10,000 nt of DNA from assembly GCF_042767895.1 (NCBI RefSeq), contig NC_091569.1, positions 753,778 through 763,777 of the forward strand. The letters are read 5' to 3'. Position 1 is the first letter of the stretch, and the number at the start of each line of letters is the position of its first letter. Below are positions 1 to 8,192 of the stretch, in pieces. This DNA comes from Penaeus vannamei (lineage: Eukaryota > Arthropoda > Malacostraca > Decapoda > Penaeidae). The notes beneath the pieces are model-generated. The model ran no database searches. It was not told where the DNA came from and saw only the letters and a list, made by a program, of their open reading frames with translations. The position numbers and the translations under genes were made by a program.

Positions 1-117
1 TGACATATTTTGTTTCCAGATAATAAGGAAGGTAAATATACTGATAAATAGTTACTAAGGTCCACAGCTTTCTCTTCATAACCCATTTTCCCGACGACTC
101 TCCGCTTTCGCTCGCAG
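1..117 (+). other. 3' end of a Wnt gene intron
   Basis: Non-coding sequence leading into the Wnt terminal exon. It ends in a pyrimidine-rich stretch (about 85-115) and the acceptor AG at 116-117. The upstream donor lies outside the window. The boundary is set by where Wnt similarity begins just downstream. Confidence 0.75.
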
Positions 118-269
118 GTCCGGACGGCTGCGACCTGATGTGCTGCGGTCGAGGCTACAACACACACCAATACACTCACAAGTGGAAATGCAATTGCAGA
201 TTCCACTGGTGTTGCTACGTTGAATGCAACACCTGCCAGGAAGAGACGGAGGGTTACACGTGCAAGTGA
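118..269 (+). CDS. Wnt7: Wnt7-type Wnt ligand, C-terminal coding exon (partial gene)
   Basis: Wnt proteins are secreted, lipid-modified, cysteine-rich ligands of Frizzled/LRP receptors. This exon gives a split first codon (last two bases GT), then 49 residues and a TGA stop at 267-269. Visible Wnt C-terminal hallmarks are CDLMCCGRGYNTHQY, CNC, FHWCCYV, ECNTC and the terminal TCK. The ten cysteines sit in the spacing of the disulphide-rich Wnt C-terminal (thumb/cysteine-knot-like) domain. Of the subfamilies I recall, the YNTHQY and WCCYV..CNTC combination with a YTCK end fits Wnt7 (Drosophila Wnt2) best; Wnt5 and Wnt4 differ in this region. The acceptor AG is at 116-117, and the intron splits the codon after its first base. 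The remaining exons lie upstream, outside the window. The gene is tail-to-tail with the S33 gene. The Wnt family is certain; the subfamily is a judgement from motif memory. Confidence 0.93.
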
Positions 270-2230
270 AATGGCAACAGATTGTGGAACAAAGAAAACG
301 GTTGTGAAAAAGAAAAGAAAACGTAATTGCACAGAAAACGGAATATTATTTTATCATTGTCGCCCCATCAAAGCTATATATATCGCGTAATACATGTAGA
401 CGCGCATGGATCATGTATAAACATGTAAATCTTTACAAAAAATATATATATAAATATAATATTTACACCTTGGGAATCTGATTTCACCTGTTACGCTTAT
501 ATAAAGGGGGGAAACTATATTGAAGCCTTTGAGAAATCACTCACAAACTTGTGTATGTGTGTATGATATTTGAAAACATAACGGTATCACGAGCTACACT
601 GGATGGAATTAAAAGACAGTTTACAAGGCAATACAAATGTTTGAATATCGGAATGCGTACAGCAGGGGAAGAAGAGTAAAAACAAGAGAGAAAATGTAAA
701 TGCATTTCATGTCCAACTACAGGTCTACAATTGCCTGCACACTCTACCTATGCAAGAAATGTCTTCAAGAATATTAAAGAAATAACTGGGAAAACTTGGC
801 TTCTTCTACTTTTTTACCATCTTATAAATTTCAAACAAAACTATGCTCGTATATCATCTGTCTTCTTCCTTTTATGAATTTCCTATTTTCTATATTCTCT
901 TACAAAAAATACAAATAATTCACTCTCGATTCTCGTGGTACATTGGGTTGTGAAGAAACGGTAAGTACATTTTGATATCAAAGGTTGCTAAGAAAAAGAA
1001 ATACTACATAATGGCACTTTTAACCTTTACTGACCTTGTCCAATAAATACCTGCTTGTCAGAGGACATTATCCAAGGTCATAAAAACACTTCTTCTGTCA
1101 CGAAACGAAGGTAATGCCAAAATACTGTGGAGATTGCAGAGAACCAACTCATTTTTGTATGAGAATCGTCATGGATATAAAAAAAACATTCATTGTCCAA
1201 CATTTTTTGTCCAAATCTCTCATGAGCCAAATTAACCATTCAAAGTCGGTAATTGTACATAATTTTCTCTCTCTCTCTCCTCTCTCTCTACTTATCTATT
1301 GTGAGAAAGATACTGAATAAATATTTAATAAAAATATAAAAAGTCAAAACCAAAAGTAAACAAGAATATAACAAAATAAATAGGATTGAAAGCAGTATAC
1401 ATTAAAATAATATAAAAAAATGATAACAATGGGGCAATACAAATAATTATGGATAGCGTATTTCTGTTAATCCATAAAATCTAAAGTACATGAAAAATGT
1501 CAACTTCGGCTCTTTTACAGCTTGTCAGGATGTTCCCGATTTTTTCACAAACCATTGGCCAAACTGAAGGGATGCAAAAACTGCCAAGGAACTGGATCTC
1601 TCAGTCAAGAATGTCGTCATGGTCTCCGTCCATAAAAGGAGGGTGGAATTAGTAACAGCATCTTCCAATCTACATTTGAAAATACTGGGATTTCTTACTT
1701 GTACTGTTCTTTACGAGTACAAGTCACTGAGGTCTACTGGTCTTCATAATCTCTTTAAGAGGTTATTTATTCAAAAAGCTTCATTCAGTATTATGAGAAA
1801 TTCCTTGGGGTGCAGCATAAAGCAAATAATAAGCAAGAAAATCAGGCTGTATGATTTTCCCCAAGTATATCTTAATGTAAAAACATTTTGTTAGGTTTCT
1901 GTATCTATGACATGGGCTTTATGTAAGCTCTGATAAGCGAAAATTGAATTATTTTGCACAACACACACTGTAGGCCAATTCATGAATCACAAAAACACAA
2001 TGAAAAAGTGATGCAATTAACAGGACTCACTTTCCAAGAACATTTGAACACTTTTGCTGTAAATTTTCTCAATTCATGAATTAAAAGTAGTTCTACTTAA
2101 AATATATCATAAAATAATTTGGGGGACCAGAGGGAATAACCAGCAAAAATCTGCCATAATTATAAGTAATATTTAATCACTTTTACTGACACCTCTAGAT
2201 CAGGATATGGAAACTCGGGATCCTAGAAAT
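270..2230. other. Wnt 3' UTR and intergenic spacer between convergent genes
   Basis: AT-rich DNA with no coding exon I can support. It should begin with the Wnt 3' UTR, but the end of that UTR cannot be fixed. Possible poly(A) signals are ATTAAA at 608-613 and 773-778, and AATAAA at 1042-1047, 1316-1321, 1327-1332 and 1375-1380. A short (CT) tract lies near 1267-1289. Open frames at 1114-1320 (68 codons) and 1619-1894 (91 codons) match nothing I recognise and have composition typical of chance. The 11-base word AATTCATGAAT occurs twice (1977-1987, 2071-2081); the second is part of a perfect 12-bp palindrome ending at 2082. Confidence 0.6.
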
Positions 2231-2232
2231 AC

Positions 2233-2238
2233 TTTATT
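2233..2238 (-). promoter_or_regulatory. Poly(A) signal of the S33 gene
   Basis: Canonical AATAAA on the - strand, 43 nt past the stop codon. The sequence beyond it (toward about 2190) contains GT-containing stretches that could serve as the downstream element. Another AATAAA overlaps the stop codon itself (2281-2286), but it is too close to be the likely signal. Confidence 0.65.
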
Positions 2239-2281
2239 CTCCTTTATACAGTTTCTATTTTCATTATCCGCAAAAAATAAT

Positions 2282-2395
2282 TTATTTTTTGGCTCGCTTT
2301 CCCTCTCCTTTCTTTGGTTTTCCCTTCCCTCGCAGCTTCCTTAATCTCTTCATCTCCTCTTTGAAATCTTGATGTTCATCTCTATACAGTCCATA
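2282..2395 (-). CDS. mRpS33: Mitochondrial ribosomal protein S33, exon 3 (C-terminus)
   Basis: Last coding exon of the small-subunit mitoribosome protein mS33. It reads in phase 0 from an acceptor CAG at 2398-2396 (- strand) and gives 37 residues plus TAA at 2284-2282. It begins YGLYRDEHQDF, continues EEMKRLRKLRG and ends in the basic tail KPKKGEGKRAKK. The GLYRDEHQDF and KPKKGEGKR strings are diagnostic: they match the conserved C-terminal part of animal MRPS33 as I know it. The lysine-rich tail fits rRNA binding. The exon joins exon 2 across a phase-0 intron of 1187 bp that is largely satellite DNA. With all exons joined the protein is 121 residues, slightly longer than the roughly 106 residues of the mammalian protein, mostly through a longer N-terminus. 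Confidence 0.95.
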   Translation of the reverse strand, partial: YGLYRDEHQDFKEEMKRLRKLRGKGKPKKGEGKRAKK

Positions 2396-2611
2396 CTGAA
2401 ATGGGTAACACTATGGTTAATTTTTCCATTAAAACAAGAATATATTTCAATGCAGAGTCTCCACACACAAACAAATAAATGAAAAAAAATGTAAGGTTTA
2501 AAATATATTCCTTGTTTCCAAGCATATTTCTCTTTATCAGATTCACTTGTTTCAGGCAAAAAATCTATCAACTATCTGCTGATAATAATGTGAAAAATAC
2601 ATACCATGATA

Positions 2612-2790
2612 TCTCCCTCTCTCTCTCTCTCTCACCCTCTCACCCTGTCTCATTCTTACCCTCTCTCCCTCTCACTCTCTCACTCTCACCATCTCACCCT
2701 CTCTTCTTCTAACCCTTTCACCCTCTCTCTCCATCCCCCCCTCTCTCTCTCTCTCCATCCCCCTCTCTCTCTCTCCATCCCCCCCTCTCC

Positions 2791-2858
<68 letters not shown>
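2612..2858. repeat. (CT)n microsatellite with CACC and CCATCCCC interruptions
   Basis: Polypyrimidine on the + strand. 2612-2790 is mixed (CT)n broken by CAC, CCATCCCC and CTTCTT; 2793-2858 is nearly pure (CT)n with one extra TT. It lies inside S33 intron 2, so the transcript reads (AG)n. The long open frames through it encode only Ser/Leu/Pro or Arg/Glu/Met/Trp repeats and are not genes. Confidence 0.95.
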
Positions 2859-2863
<5 letters not shown>

Positions 2864-3300
2864 TCTCTCTCTCCATCTCTCTCTCTCTCCATCACTCTCT
2901 CTCCATCACTCTCTCTCCATCTCTCTCTCTCTCCATATCTCTCTCTCTCTCCATCTCTCTCTCTCTCTCCATCTCTCTCTCTCTCCATCTCTCTCTCTCC
3001 ATCTCTCTCTCTCCATCTCTCTCTCTCCATCTCTCTCTCTCCATCTCTCGCCATCTCTCTCTCTCCATCTCTCTCTCTCTATCTCTCTATCTCTCCATCT
3101 CTCTCTCTCTCCATCTCTCTCTCTCCATCTCTCTCTCTCCATCTCTCTCTCTCCATCTCTCTCTCTCCATCTCTCTCTCTCCATCTCTCTCTCTCCATCT
3201 CTCTCTCTCCATCTCTCTCTCTCCATCTCTCTCTCTCCATCTCTCTCTCCATCTCTCTCTCCATCTCTCTCTCCATCTCTCTCTCTCCATCCCTCTCTCT
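2859..3300. repeat. 14-bp minisatellite CCATCTCTCTCTCT and length variants
   Basis: Regularly spaced CCAT marks divide the (CT) tract into units. The common unit is 14 bp (for example CCAT starts at 3125, 3139 and 3153). Shorter 12-bp units lie near 3240-3280, and other lengths appear nearer 2859-2960. This is a higher-order unit built on a dinucleotide repeat, so it probably expands by unit duplication as well as by slippage. It sits inside S33 intron 2. Confidence 0.92.
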
Positions 3301-3493
3301 TTCTTTCTTTAGCTCCCTCCTTCCTGCTCTCTCTTTCTCTTTCTCTCTATGTCTTTCCTTCCTCTTCCTCTCCTTCGCTTCTTTCCTTACTCAATTCCTC
3401 CCTCATACTTCCCTTCCTCCCTCCCTCCTATTTTCCCACCCTCTCTCCCTCCATTTTCCTCCCTCCTCTCCTCCTCTCTCCCTCCTTCCTTCT
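3301..3493. repeat. Degenerate polypyrimidine tract
   Basis: Irregular mixture of CTTT, CCCT, CCTT and CT on the + strand linking the minisatellite to the (CCCCTT) block. It has no clean period. It is purine-rich in the S33 transcript. Confidence 0.85.
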
Positions 3494-3551
3494 CCCCTTC
3501 CCCTTCCCCTTCCCCTTCCCCTTCCCCTTCCCCTTCCCCTTCCCCTTCCCC
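3494..3551. repeat. (CCCCTT)n hexanucleotide repeat, (GGGGAA)n on the - strand
   Basis: About 9.7 perfect copies of CCCCTT. On the - strand, which is the S33 sense strand, this is GGGG tracts spaced by AA: textbook G-quadruplex potential in DNA and in pre-mRNA. It starts 31 nt inside intron 2, measured from the donor. Confidence 0.97.
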
Positions 3552-3582
3552 TCCTCCCTTCCTTCTTCTCTCCTTTCCCTAC

Positions 3583-3697
3583 CTTTCTTAGGAGTGACAT
3601 GAGGCTGTTTGTTTCTATGTGACGAGGATAGTAGTCCGTGATCTCTGGTCGAAGATCTAAGGGCTTCTCAGCAAACATTTTTACAACTCGCTGAGAC
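3583..3697 (-). CDS. mRpS33: Mitochondrial ribosomal protein S33, exon 2
   Basis: Middle coding exon of mS33. The acceptor CTTGCAG ends at 3698 (- strand). The first base G completes a CAG codon begun in exon 1, and 38 codons follow to AAG at 3585-3583, then the donor GTAGGG. Residues include SQRVVKMF, EKPLDLRPEITDYYPRH and LMSLLRK. The VVK-F, E-PL and DWYP/DYYP-like motifs match the central part of animal MRPS33. In-frame sequence continues past the donor into (GGGGAA)n as Arg/Gly codons, which is clearly intron. Both junctions keep frame and family alignment, so the exon borders are well supported. Confidence 0.95.
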
Positions 3698-3960
3698 CTG
3701 CAAGGGCAACTTTGATCAATACTTTTTTCTTTACTTTTCTGGCACATACGTTCTGTAATTAAAATATCTGATGTATTAAAGGATACAAGCAATTCTTAAA
3801 ACTTCTAAAATACATTTCTATGTTTTCTTGTATACTTATTAAATTCAAACAGTATAACTGCAGATCACAAAAATAACAATCATGCTAAAAGTCTGAACAA
3901 TACCAGAGAAGAAGCAAAAGTATCACATGATCTCTTTTTAAAGTAATTAGGTCTACTCAC
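3698..3960 (-). other. S33 intron 1
   Basis: A 263-bp GT-AG intron with a strong donor GTGAGT (3960 downward) and acceptor CTTGCAG. It interrupts a codon after its second base (CA/G, Gln). The content is unremarkable AT-rich sequence. Confidence 0.9.
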
Positions 3961-4097
3961 TGCACACTGGTTGGTCGGACAACTTCTCCAAAGATCCGGT
4001 TACTCAGACGGTTCATCCGTTTCGCATAATGGGTTGAATTTGCAGTTAATCTTGCATAGTTATATAACCCAGAAGCCGCTGGCAATTTCGAAGCCAT
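3961..4097 (-). CDS. mRpS33: Mitochondrial ribosomal protein S33, exon 1 (start codon)
   Basis: First coding exon of mS33: ATG at 4097-4095, then 45 codons plus two bases of a split Gln codon. It begins MASKLPAASGLYNYARL and continues YAKRMNRLSNRIFGEVVRPT. The Y..RM-RLS-R-FGEV-RPT core is the conserved N-terminal part of animal MRPS33, part of the mitoribosome small subunit. This ATG is chosen because family similarity begins shortly after it and its start context is AAATATGG, with A at -3. An upstream in-frame ATG at 4181-4179 would add a Phe/Leu-rich stretch that looks like a polypyrimidine acceptor tract, not protein. The roughly 20-residue leader before YAKRM has Ser, Ala, Lys and Arg and could help mitochondrial import, but it is not a clear presequence. 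Confidence 0.94.
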
Positions 4098-4160
4098 ATT
4101 TCTGCAGCTTGATGTTCTTTCAGAAGAGAGAAATAATAAAAAGAAATTAAAACATGTATT
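4098..4160 (-). promoter_or_regulatory. Putative 5' UTR splice acceptor region of the S33 gene
   Basis: Upstream of the S33 ATG the - strand has a T/C-rich stretch (about 4155-4119). AGs follow at 4118-4117 (CTGAAAG) and in CTGCAG at 4107-4102 (CAG at 4104-4102). This looks like an acceptor, suggesting a non-coding first exon farther upstream, perhaps several hundred bases or more away. I could not identify that exon. Confidence 0.35.
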
Positions 4161-4860
4161 GGTATTGATCAACAGATTCATTCACCACCACAATGAATAT
4201 CAATGAATATCTGTACATTGCATAAAATAGGTGCATGCAAAAGCCAGGGCAATTTTTCAAATTGTGGATCTCAGGGCAACTACAGACATCATCAAAGAAT
4301 GAAAAATGACTGGTAATTTTGAGAAGTTTGGACTAAAAACCTTAATCTTTTACTATGCTTTTGCCCACACCCACCATATTGCAAATAATGATAACAACAA
4401 GAAACCTCCTAGGAACTGAGCACAACAAAAGATTTACATTATTGACAACTATCACCCAAATTAGTGCTCCTGTAGTGAAATAAGCACACCTTTCAAATTA
4501 ACTACATAATATAGTATTTACACGACACAGAGGTTGTACAAGTCATACAGATTTTGATTACAGTACAAAGCATGAGTTTTACTTGCAGTAAATAAAACAT
4601 GAATATGAATTATTATGATTTTATTATCATCATCACACAATTCTGAAGGGCAAAGGGTCACAACTAATTGGGTATGCCACAACTGGGTAATGGGCAAAAG
4701 TAGTTGAAAACACTGGATTAATCTTTAAAATATGTACACATTAAGTTAGGGCAAATTGAATATGATATTCTTGTATAGGACAAAAAGTTGCATACACGAT
4801 CAGTAACGCCACAAATAAGTTAAAAGATCACAGAAAGAAAATGCTTCCCGGTGGGTCTTA
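4161..4860. other. Upstream spacer of the S33 gene
   Basis: AT-rich DNA with no coding exon or RNA gene I can support. It has one perfect 10-bp tandem duplication of CAATGAATAT (4191-4210). If the S33 gene has a spliced 5' UTR, this is part of its first intron; if not, it holds the promoter. I see no convincing TATA/Inr pair. Confidence 0.5.
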
Positions 4861-5007
4861 TAGGCCAGGCCCCCCATCAACTCTCCCCTCGGGCAGTGCC
4901 TGAAGGGCATGCCCAGTCACAGCAACTTAGACTGATGAATAAATTTTGTGACGTGGAGTTTGGGATCTGGTCTTGGGCGACTGTGACAGTACTCTAAAAA
5001 AATTACC
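4861..5007 (-). repeat. Dispersed repeat, copy 1
   Basis: Read on the - strand this matches 7382-7510 read on the + strand. Shared words in order include AGTAC, CCCAA/CTCCA-GTCA, TTTATTCA, GTCTAA, TGACTGGG-ATGCC, GAGGGGAG-GTTGATGGGGGG and CCTGGC. Copy 1 has about 14 extra bases after ATGCC, flanked by short GCCC repeats. I see no terminal inverted repeats or coding capacity. It looks like a fragment of a non-autonomous mobile element of unknown class. Confidence 0.7.
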
Positions 5008-5030
5008 AACAATGAGTTATGCTATGAAAT

Positions 5031-5637
<607 letters not shown>

Positions 5638-5740
5638 GAAGGAGATGGAGAAGAAGGAGAAGGAGAAGGAGATGGAGAAGAAGGAGAAGGAGATGGAGAA
5701 GAAGGAGAAGGAGATGGAGAAGAAGGAGAAGGGAGAAGAA
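5638..5740. repeat. 21-bp higher-order unit within the GGAGAA satellite
   Basis: The ATGG marks at 5672, 5693 and 5714 are spaced exactly 21 bp apart, with an earlier one at 5645. The unit is GAAGAAGG and GAGAAGGAGA-type sequence around a single ATGG. This is segmental duplication superimposed on the hexanucleotide repeat. Confidence 0.85.
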
Positions 5741-5920
5741 GGAGAAGGAGAAGGAGGAGGGAGAAGGAGAAGGAGAAGGAGAAGCAGAAGGAGAAGAAGG
5801 AGAAGAAGGAGAAGGAGAGGAAGGAGAAGAAGGAGAAGAAGGAGAAGGTGAAGAAGGAGAAGAAGGAGAAGGTGAAGAAGGAGAAGAAGGAGAAGAAGGA
5901 GAAGAAGGGGAAGGAGGAGA
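5741..5920. repeat. Degenerate GGAGAA/GAAGAAGGA polypurine
   Basis: Continuation of the satellite with the nonamer-like GAAGAAGGA and occasional C or T (for example GAAGCAGAAG near 5780 and GGTGAAG near 5845-5875). It is the older, more diverged flank of the array. Confidence 0.9.
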
Positions 5921-6048
5921 AGAAGGAGTAGGAAGAGAAAGAGAAAGAAAAAGAGGTGGAGAAGAAGGAGGAGAAGGAAAAGAAGGAGTAGGAAGAGAAA
6001 GAGAAAGAAAAAGAGGTGGAGAAGAAGGAGGAGAAGGAAAAGAAGGAG
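5921..6048. repeat. Exact 60-bp tandem duplication in the polypurine satellite
   Basis: 5921-5980 is repeated without mismatch at 5981-6040, and the match continues eight bases into a third copy to 6048. The unit carries GGAGTAGG and AGAGGTGG markers, so it is distinct from the bulk hexamer. The perfect identity implies a recent duplication. Confidence 0.95.
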
Positions 6049-6450
6049 AAGGAAAAGAAAGAAAAAGAGAGAGAGAAAGAGGAGATAAAAGAGCAGGAGG
6101 AGAAATGACATCTATCGGCCTTGCTCCGGCAAATGTTTGCATCACCTCAGGCACACTCCTTAATATTTGGTAGCCCTTTTACTATAGGTTATTGAGAGTG
6201 ACACACAGATATAGAAGGAAATGGACACTGCCATCTTATGGAGCGTAAGAAATAGAATAAGAAACAAAACAGTTTGTGTTGCAGCAGCCTCGTATTTACC
6301 AGTAAATGATGAAAATGTTTGCTGCATAGTTCCCCTGAGAGTGGCTAACAATCCTCTACCCTGTATAACTACAACATGGAACTGCGAATGGTTCCTCTTT
6401 TAATAATAAGTTGCCAGGAGAGTCTACAATCTCCATTTATGTATAATAAG
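6049..6450. other. End of satellite and unassigned DNA
   Basis: Polypurine sequence decays to about 6100 and ordinary sequence follows. Overlapping frames on both strands (6221-6403 on +, 60 codons; 6160-6351 on -, 63 codons) have no recognisable domain and probably arise by chance. I see nothing else I can name. Confidence 0.5.
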
Positions 6451-6553
6451 TGTGACGACAGCTTCTTGGCCTTTGCCAGAGCGAGGAGGCCACGGAATCG
6501 CTGGACTGAACAGCAAGGAAACAGGCTTTTGATAAACGGCTGCGGCTTTTATT
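6451..6553 (-). mobile_element. Possible LTR relic (R-U5-like end)
   Basis: On the - strand an AATAAA (6553-6548) is followed by about 97 nt of GC-richer sequence ending GTCGTCACA at 6451. On the + strand that edge reads TGTGACGACAG. A TG...CA border, a poly(A) signal about 100 nt before it and higher GC than the surroundings resemble the R-U5 end of a Gypsy-type LTR. The other border, a target duplication and a primer-binding site were not found. An alternative is a non-coding exon or promoter-proximal CpG-richer stretch. Confidence 0.25.
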
Positions 6554-6919
6554 AGGTAAAGATCAACCTTAATCTGTAACCATTTCATTCACTTCTCTAA
6601 GAATGTCCTTTTCGTTCCTAAAAGTGCGATTCTCAGTTTAAGACAAGGTCTTCACCGTCGTCCACCCTCCCGACCGGCCTATTTATTCGTTTTCCATGAA
6701 CTTCTACACTGTTCTTTTATCAATCATCACGTCTTAAAACAAGGTATTGGTTTTAGAAGTCGTTTAACGTTCTGGGAAGACAATTTGATCGCAATATACA
6801 GAAATAAATCCAAACGAGAAATCCGAGTACTTACATCACCAATAACAACAAGGAGCGTGTGTATAAACAAACACTAAATACAAATATAGTATATAAAGTC
6901 TTTGGCATATAGTCTTTGG
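6554..6919. other. Unassigned intergenic DNA upstream of the putative Cbr1 promoter
   Basis: No open frame, RNA gene or clean repeat stands out. A TATATAAAG string at 6890-6898 could be a second TATA element. AGTCTTTGG followed by C/T and ATA occurs twice in a row (about 6897-6924), and the second copy merges into the TATAAAT at 6920. Confidence 0.45.
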
Positions 6920-6955
6920 TATAAATGTCATATTTCTATGAACTTGCGATCAGTT
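6920..6955 (+). promoter_or_regulatory. Candidate TATA-Inr core promoter
   Basis: TATAAAT at 6920-6926 is followed by the arthropod-type initiator TCAGTT at 6950-6955. If the A at 6952 is +1, the TATA box begins at -32, the usual spacing. It is the best core-promoter pair I found upstream of the carbonyl reductase exons. The assignment is an inference: TATA-like strings are common in AT-rich DNA. Confidence 0.4.
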
Positions 6956-7079
6956 TTAGCAGCAATCTACTATTAGATCTGTAAATTTCAAGATTTCAGT
7001 CACGGTGACAAGCACATCTCGTCCAAGGTTACTTAGCCGGTGATCACCCAGAGGCGTGACAGTGGGTGCTGCGCCTGCG
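6952..7079 (+). other. Candidate non-coding first exon of the carbonyl reductase gene
   Basis: From the putative start at 6952, the sequence becomes GC-richer and ends GCCTGCG before a good donor GTGAGA at 7080-7085. The matching acceptor would be the CAG ending at 8192, 21 nt before the start codon. The stretch contains the interrupted palindrome GTCAC-G-GTGAC (6999-7009) and the perfect palindrome GGTGATCACC (7039-7048). Without transcript data the exon is only plausible. Confidence 0.35.
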
Positions 7080-7381
7080 GTGAGATAGGACATGTCCTTG
7101 AGCTCTCAAGGATTGCTTGATTGTCTGTTGATATTTTAACTGTACACACTTGATTTCGTTTCCTGGCAGTGTTATGCATTCAGGAAAAATGTAATGCCTT
7201 GTGTCTTTATTTGTCAGAGAGGATCTTTCCGAATGGCTTACATTTGATTGGTTGGTAATTATTCAAAATCGGATTATACAGAGAGATGCTGTGCCGTCTG
7301 TGTTTGTGCTCTGGCAAAGACCAGTAACCCTCCACAATGTTTTATAAGAGTTGCAAAATTTAGAATACTGATAGATATGAA

Positions 7382-7510
7382 GGGCAATTCTTTACAGTAC
7401 GGACGCACATGCCAGAGACTCCCAACTCCATGTCAGACTTTATTCAGTCTAAATTCCCATGACTGGGTATGCCTGAGGGGAGGGTTGATGGGGGGAGAAC
7501 CCTGGCATAC
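7382..7510 (+). repeat. Dispersed repeat, copy 2
   Basis: Homologous to 4861-5007 in the opposite orientation, about 2.4 kb away. Relative to copy 1 it lacks about 14 bases after ATGCC and has about five extra bases before CCTGGC. Several shared words are identical over 8-11 bases, for example GTTGATGGGGGG. No ends or coding capacity identify its class. Confidence 0.7.
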
Positions 7511-7828
7511 ATTGTCTTCACCTTGATATACACAGCAAGATATAGGTGAAACTTGGAAGCACCAAATGGACTTGGGATGTAAACAGTATTTTCCGTAATC
7601 TTTCACCTTTATTTATGGTGTTTCCATGTATTTATTATTTCTTTTACCGATGACGACAAATCTTTACTTTTTCCTTGTTTAGTGCATCTATACCTTAATA
7701 ATTTTGGTTGATCTACACTCAGTCCTCATACTATACTAAAATTGTAGACTGGATACATTCCTTGTAACACAAAACGATGGAAAACTCAGTGTGGAAGACG
7801 GCATTAACACTTTTTTATAGGAATCTGA

Positions 7829-7961
7829 ATGACCTGCCTGACAAGGAATGGAGTACGGAGCCCGCTCTCCCCAGGCAACGAGCACCAGAGAGAGCTGCTC
7901 TACTTTCTCTGGTGCTTGTAACCTGGGAAGAATGGGTTTGAGTCCTTATCAGAGAGGGCAT
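7829..7961. repeat. Imperfect inverted repeat able to form a long hairpin
   Basis: The left arm 7829-7893 is complementary to the right arm 7904-7961, around a 10-nt loop (7894-7903). The inner 24 bp (7870-7893 with 7904-7927) match at 20 of 24. A middle 12 bp match at 7, with three of the mismatches being G-U-capable. The outer 19 bp match at 15. About seven bases are unpaired in the left arm. Most differences are transitions. The right arm contains GGTTTGAGTCC (7935-7945), 10 of 11 to the Pol III B-box consensus, which hints at a tRNA-derived SINE pair, but no A box was found. A foldback element or structured RNA are alternatives. Confidence 0.75.
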
Positions 7962-8192
7962 TTTAATTTATATAGTAATATTATGTTGTTTTCTTCTGTA
8001 GTGGTATAATTTATTCATATTTGTGTGCTCTTCTTATTTTGTCTTGCATTAATCTTTAATGTCTGAATGGTGTTTATTTTTCTTTTTTTACTCTTACTCT
8101 TTTTTTACTCTTACATCTGTTTTTTTTTTATATATTTAACAGAATAACTCGTGTTTTTGCTTTTGTCTTAAATTTACAAATCCATATTGCAG

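Larger units (their letters stand above)
2396..3582 (-). other. S33 intron 2, invaded by satellite DNA
   Basis: GT-AG intron in phase 0: donor GTAGGG from 3582 downward, acceptor TTTCAG ending at 2396. About 970 of its 1187 bases are polypurine in the sense strand. Only the last roughly 215 nt before the acceptor are ordinary sequence, enough to hold branch point and acceptor. An open frame at 2350-2571 on this strand merely runs through the acceptor and is not a separate gene. Confidence 0.88.
7080..8192 (+). other. Putative 5' UTR intron of the carbonyl reductase gene
   Basis: Runs from donor GTGAGA (7080) to acceptor TTGCAG (AG at 8191-8192) after T-rich DNA. It contains the second dispersed repeat copy and the inverted repeat, described separately. 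The 92-codon frame at 7248-7526 crosses the dispersed repeat and is not a gene. If the first exon is elsewhere, this is simply upstream DNA; the 3' acceptor is better supported than the 5' donor. Confidence 0.4.

Noticed and set aside
1512..1635. Acceptor-like TTTTACAG followed by a short frame with a CKNCQGTG string, suggestive of a zinc-binding exon
   Set aside because: The frame is short and stops quickly. Only one CxxC pair is present, there is no donor with family support, and other frames are equally open.
1619..1894. 91-codon open frame on the + strand
   Set aside because: No recognisable domain, signal peptide or splice context; composition is that of translated AT-rich DNA.
1977..2082. 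AATTCATGAAT at both ends of a 106-bp stretch, as if terminal repeats of a small element
   Set aside because: The word is itself palindromic and AT-rich; similarity does not extend convincingly beyond it and there is no target duplication.
2612..3600. CRISPR-like array from regularly spaced CCAT words
   Set aside because: The repeat is a 14-bp dinucleotide-derived unit with no unique spacers, and the context is a eukaryotic intron.
4158..4181. Alternative upstream start of S33 at 4181
   Set aside because: The added residues are translated from a T/C-rich acceptor-like tract and fall outside family similarity.
7248..7526. 92-codon frame as a small cysteine-containing protein
   Set aside because: Its second half is the dispersed repeat copy 2, and the first half has no recognisable feature.
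7935..7945. B-box-like GGTTTGAGTCC as a tRNA gene
   Set aside because: The flanking 5-bp T stem pairs poorly, and no anticodon arm, acceptor stem or A box could be folded. At most a SINE relic.
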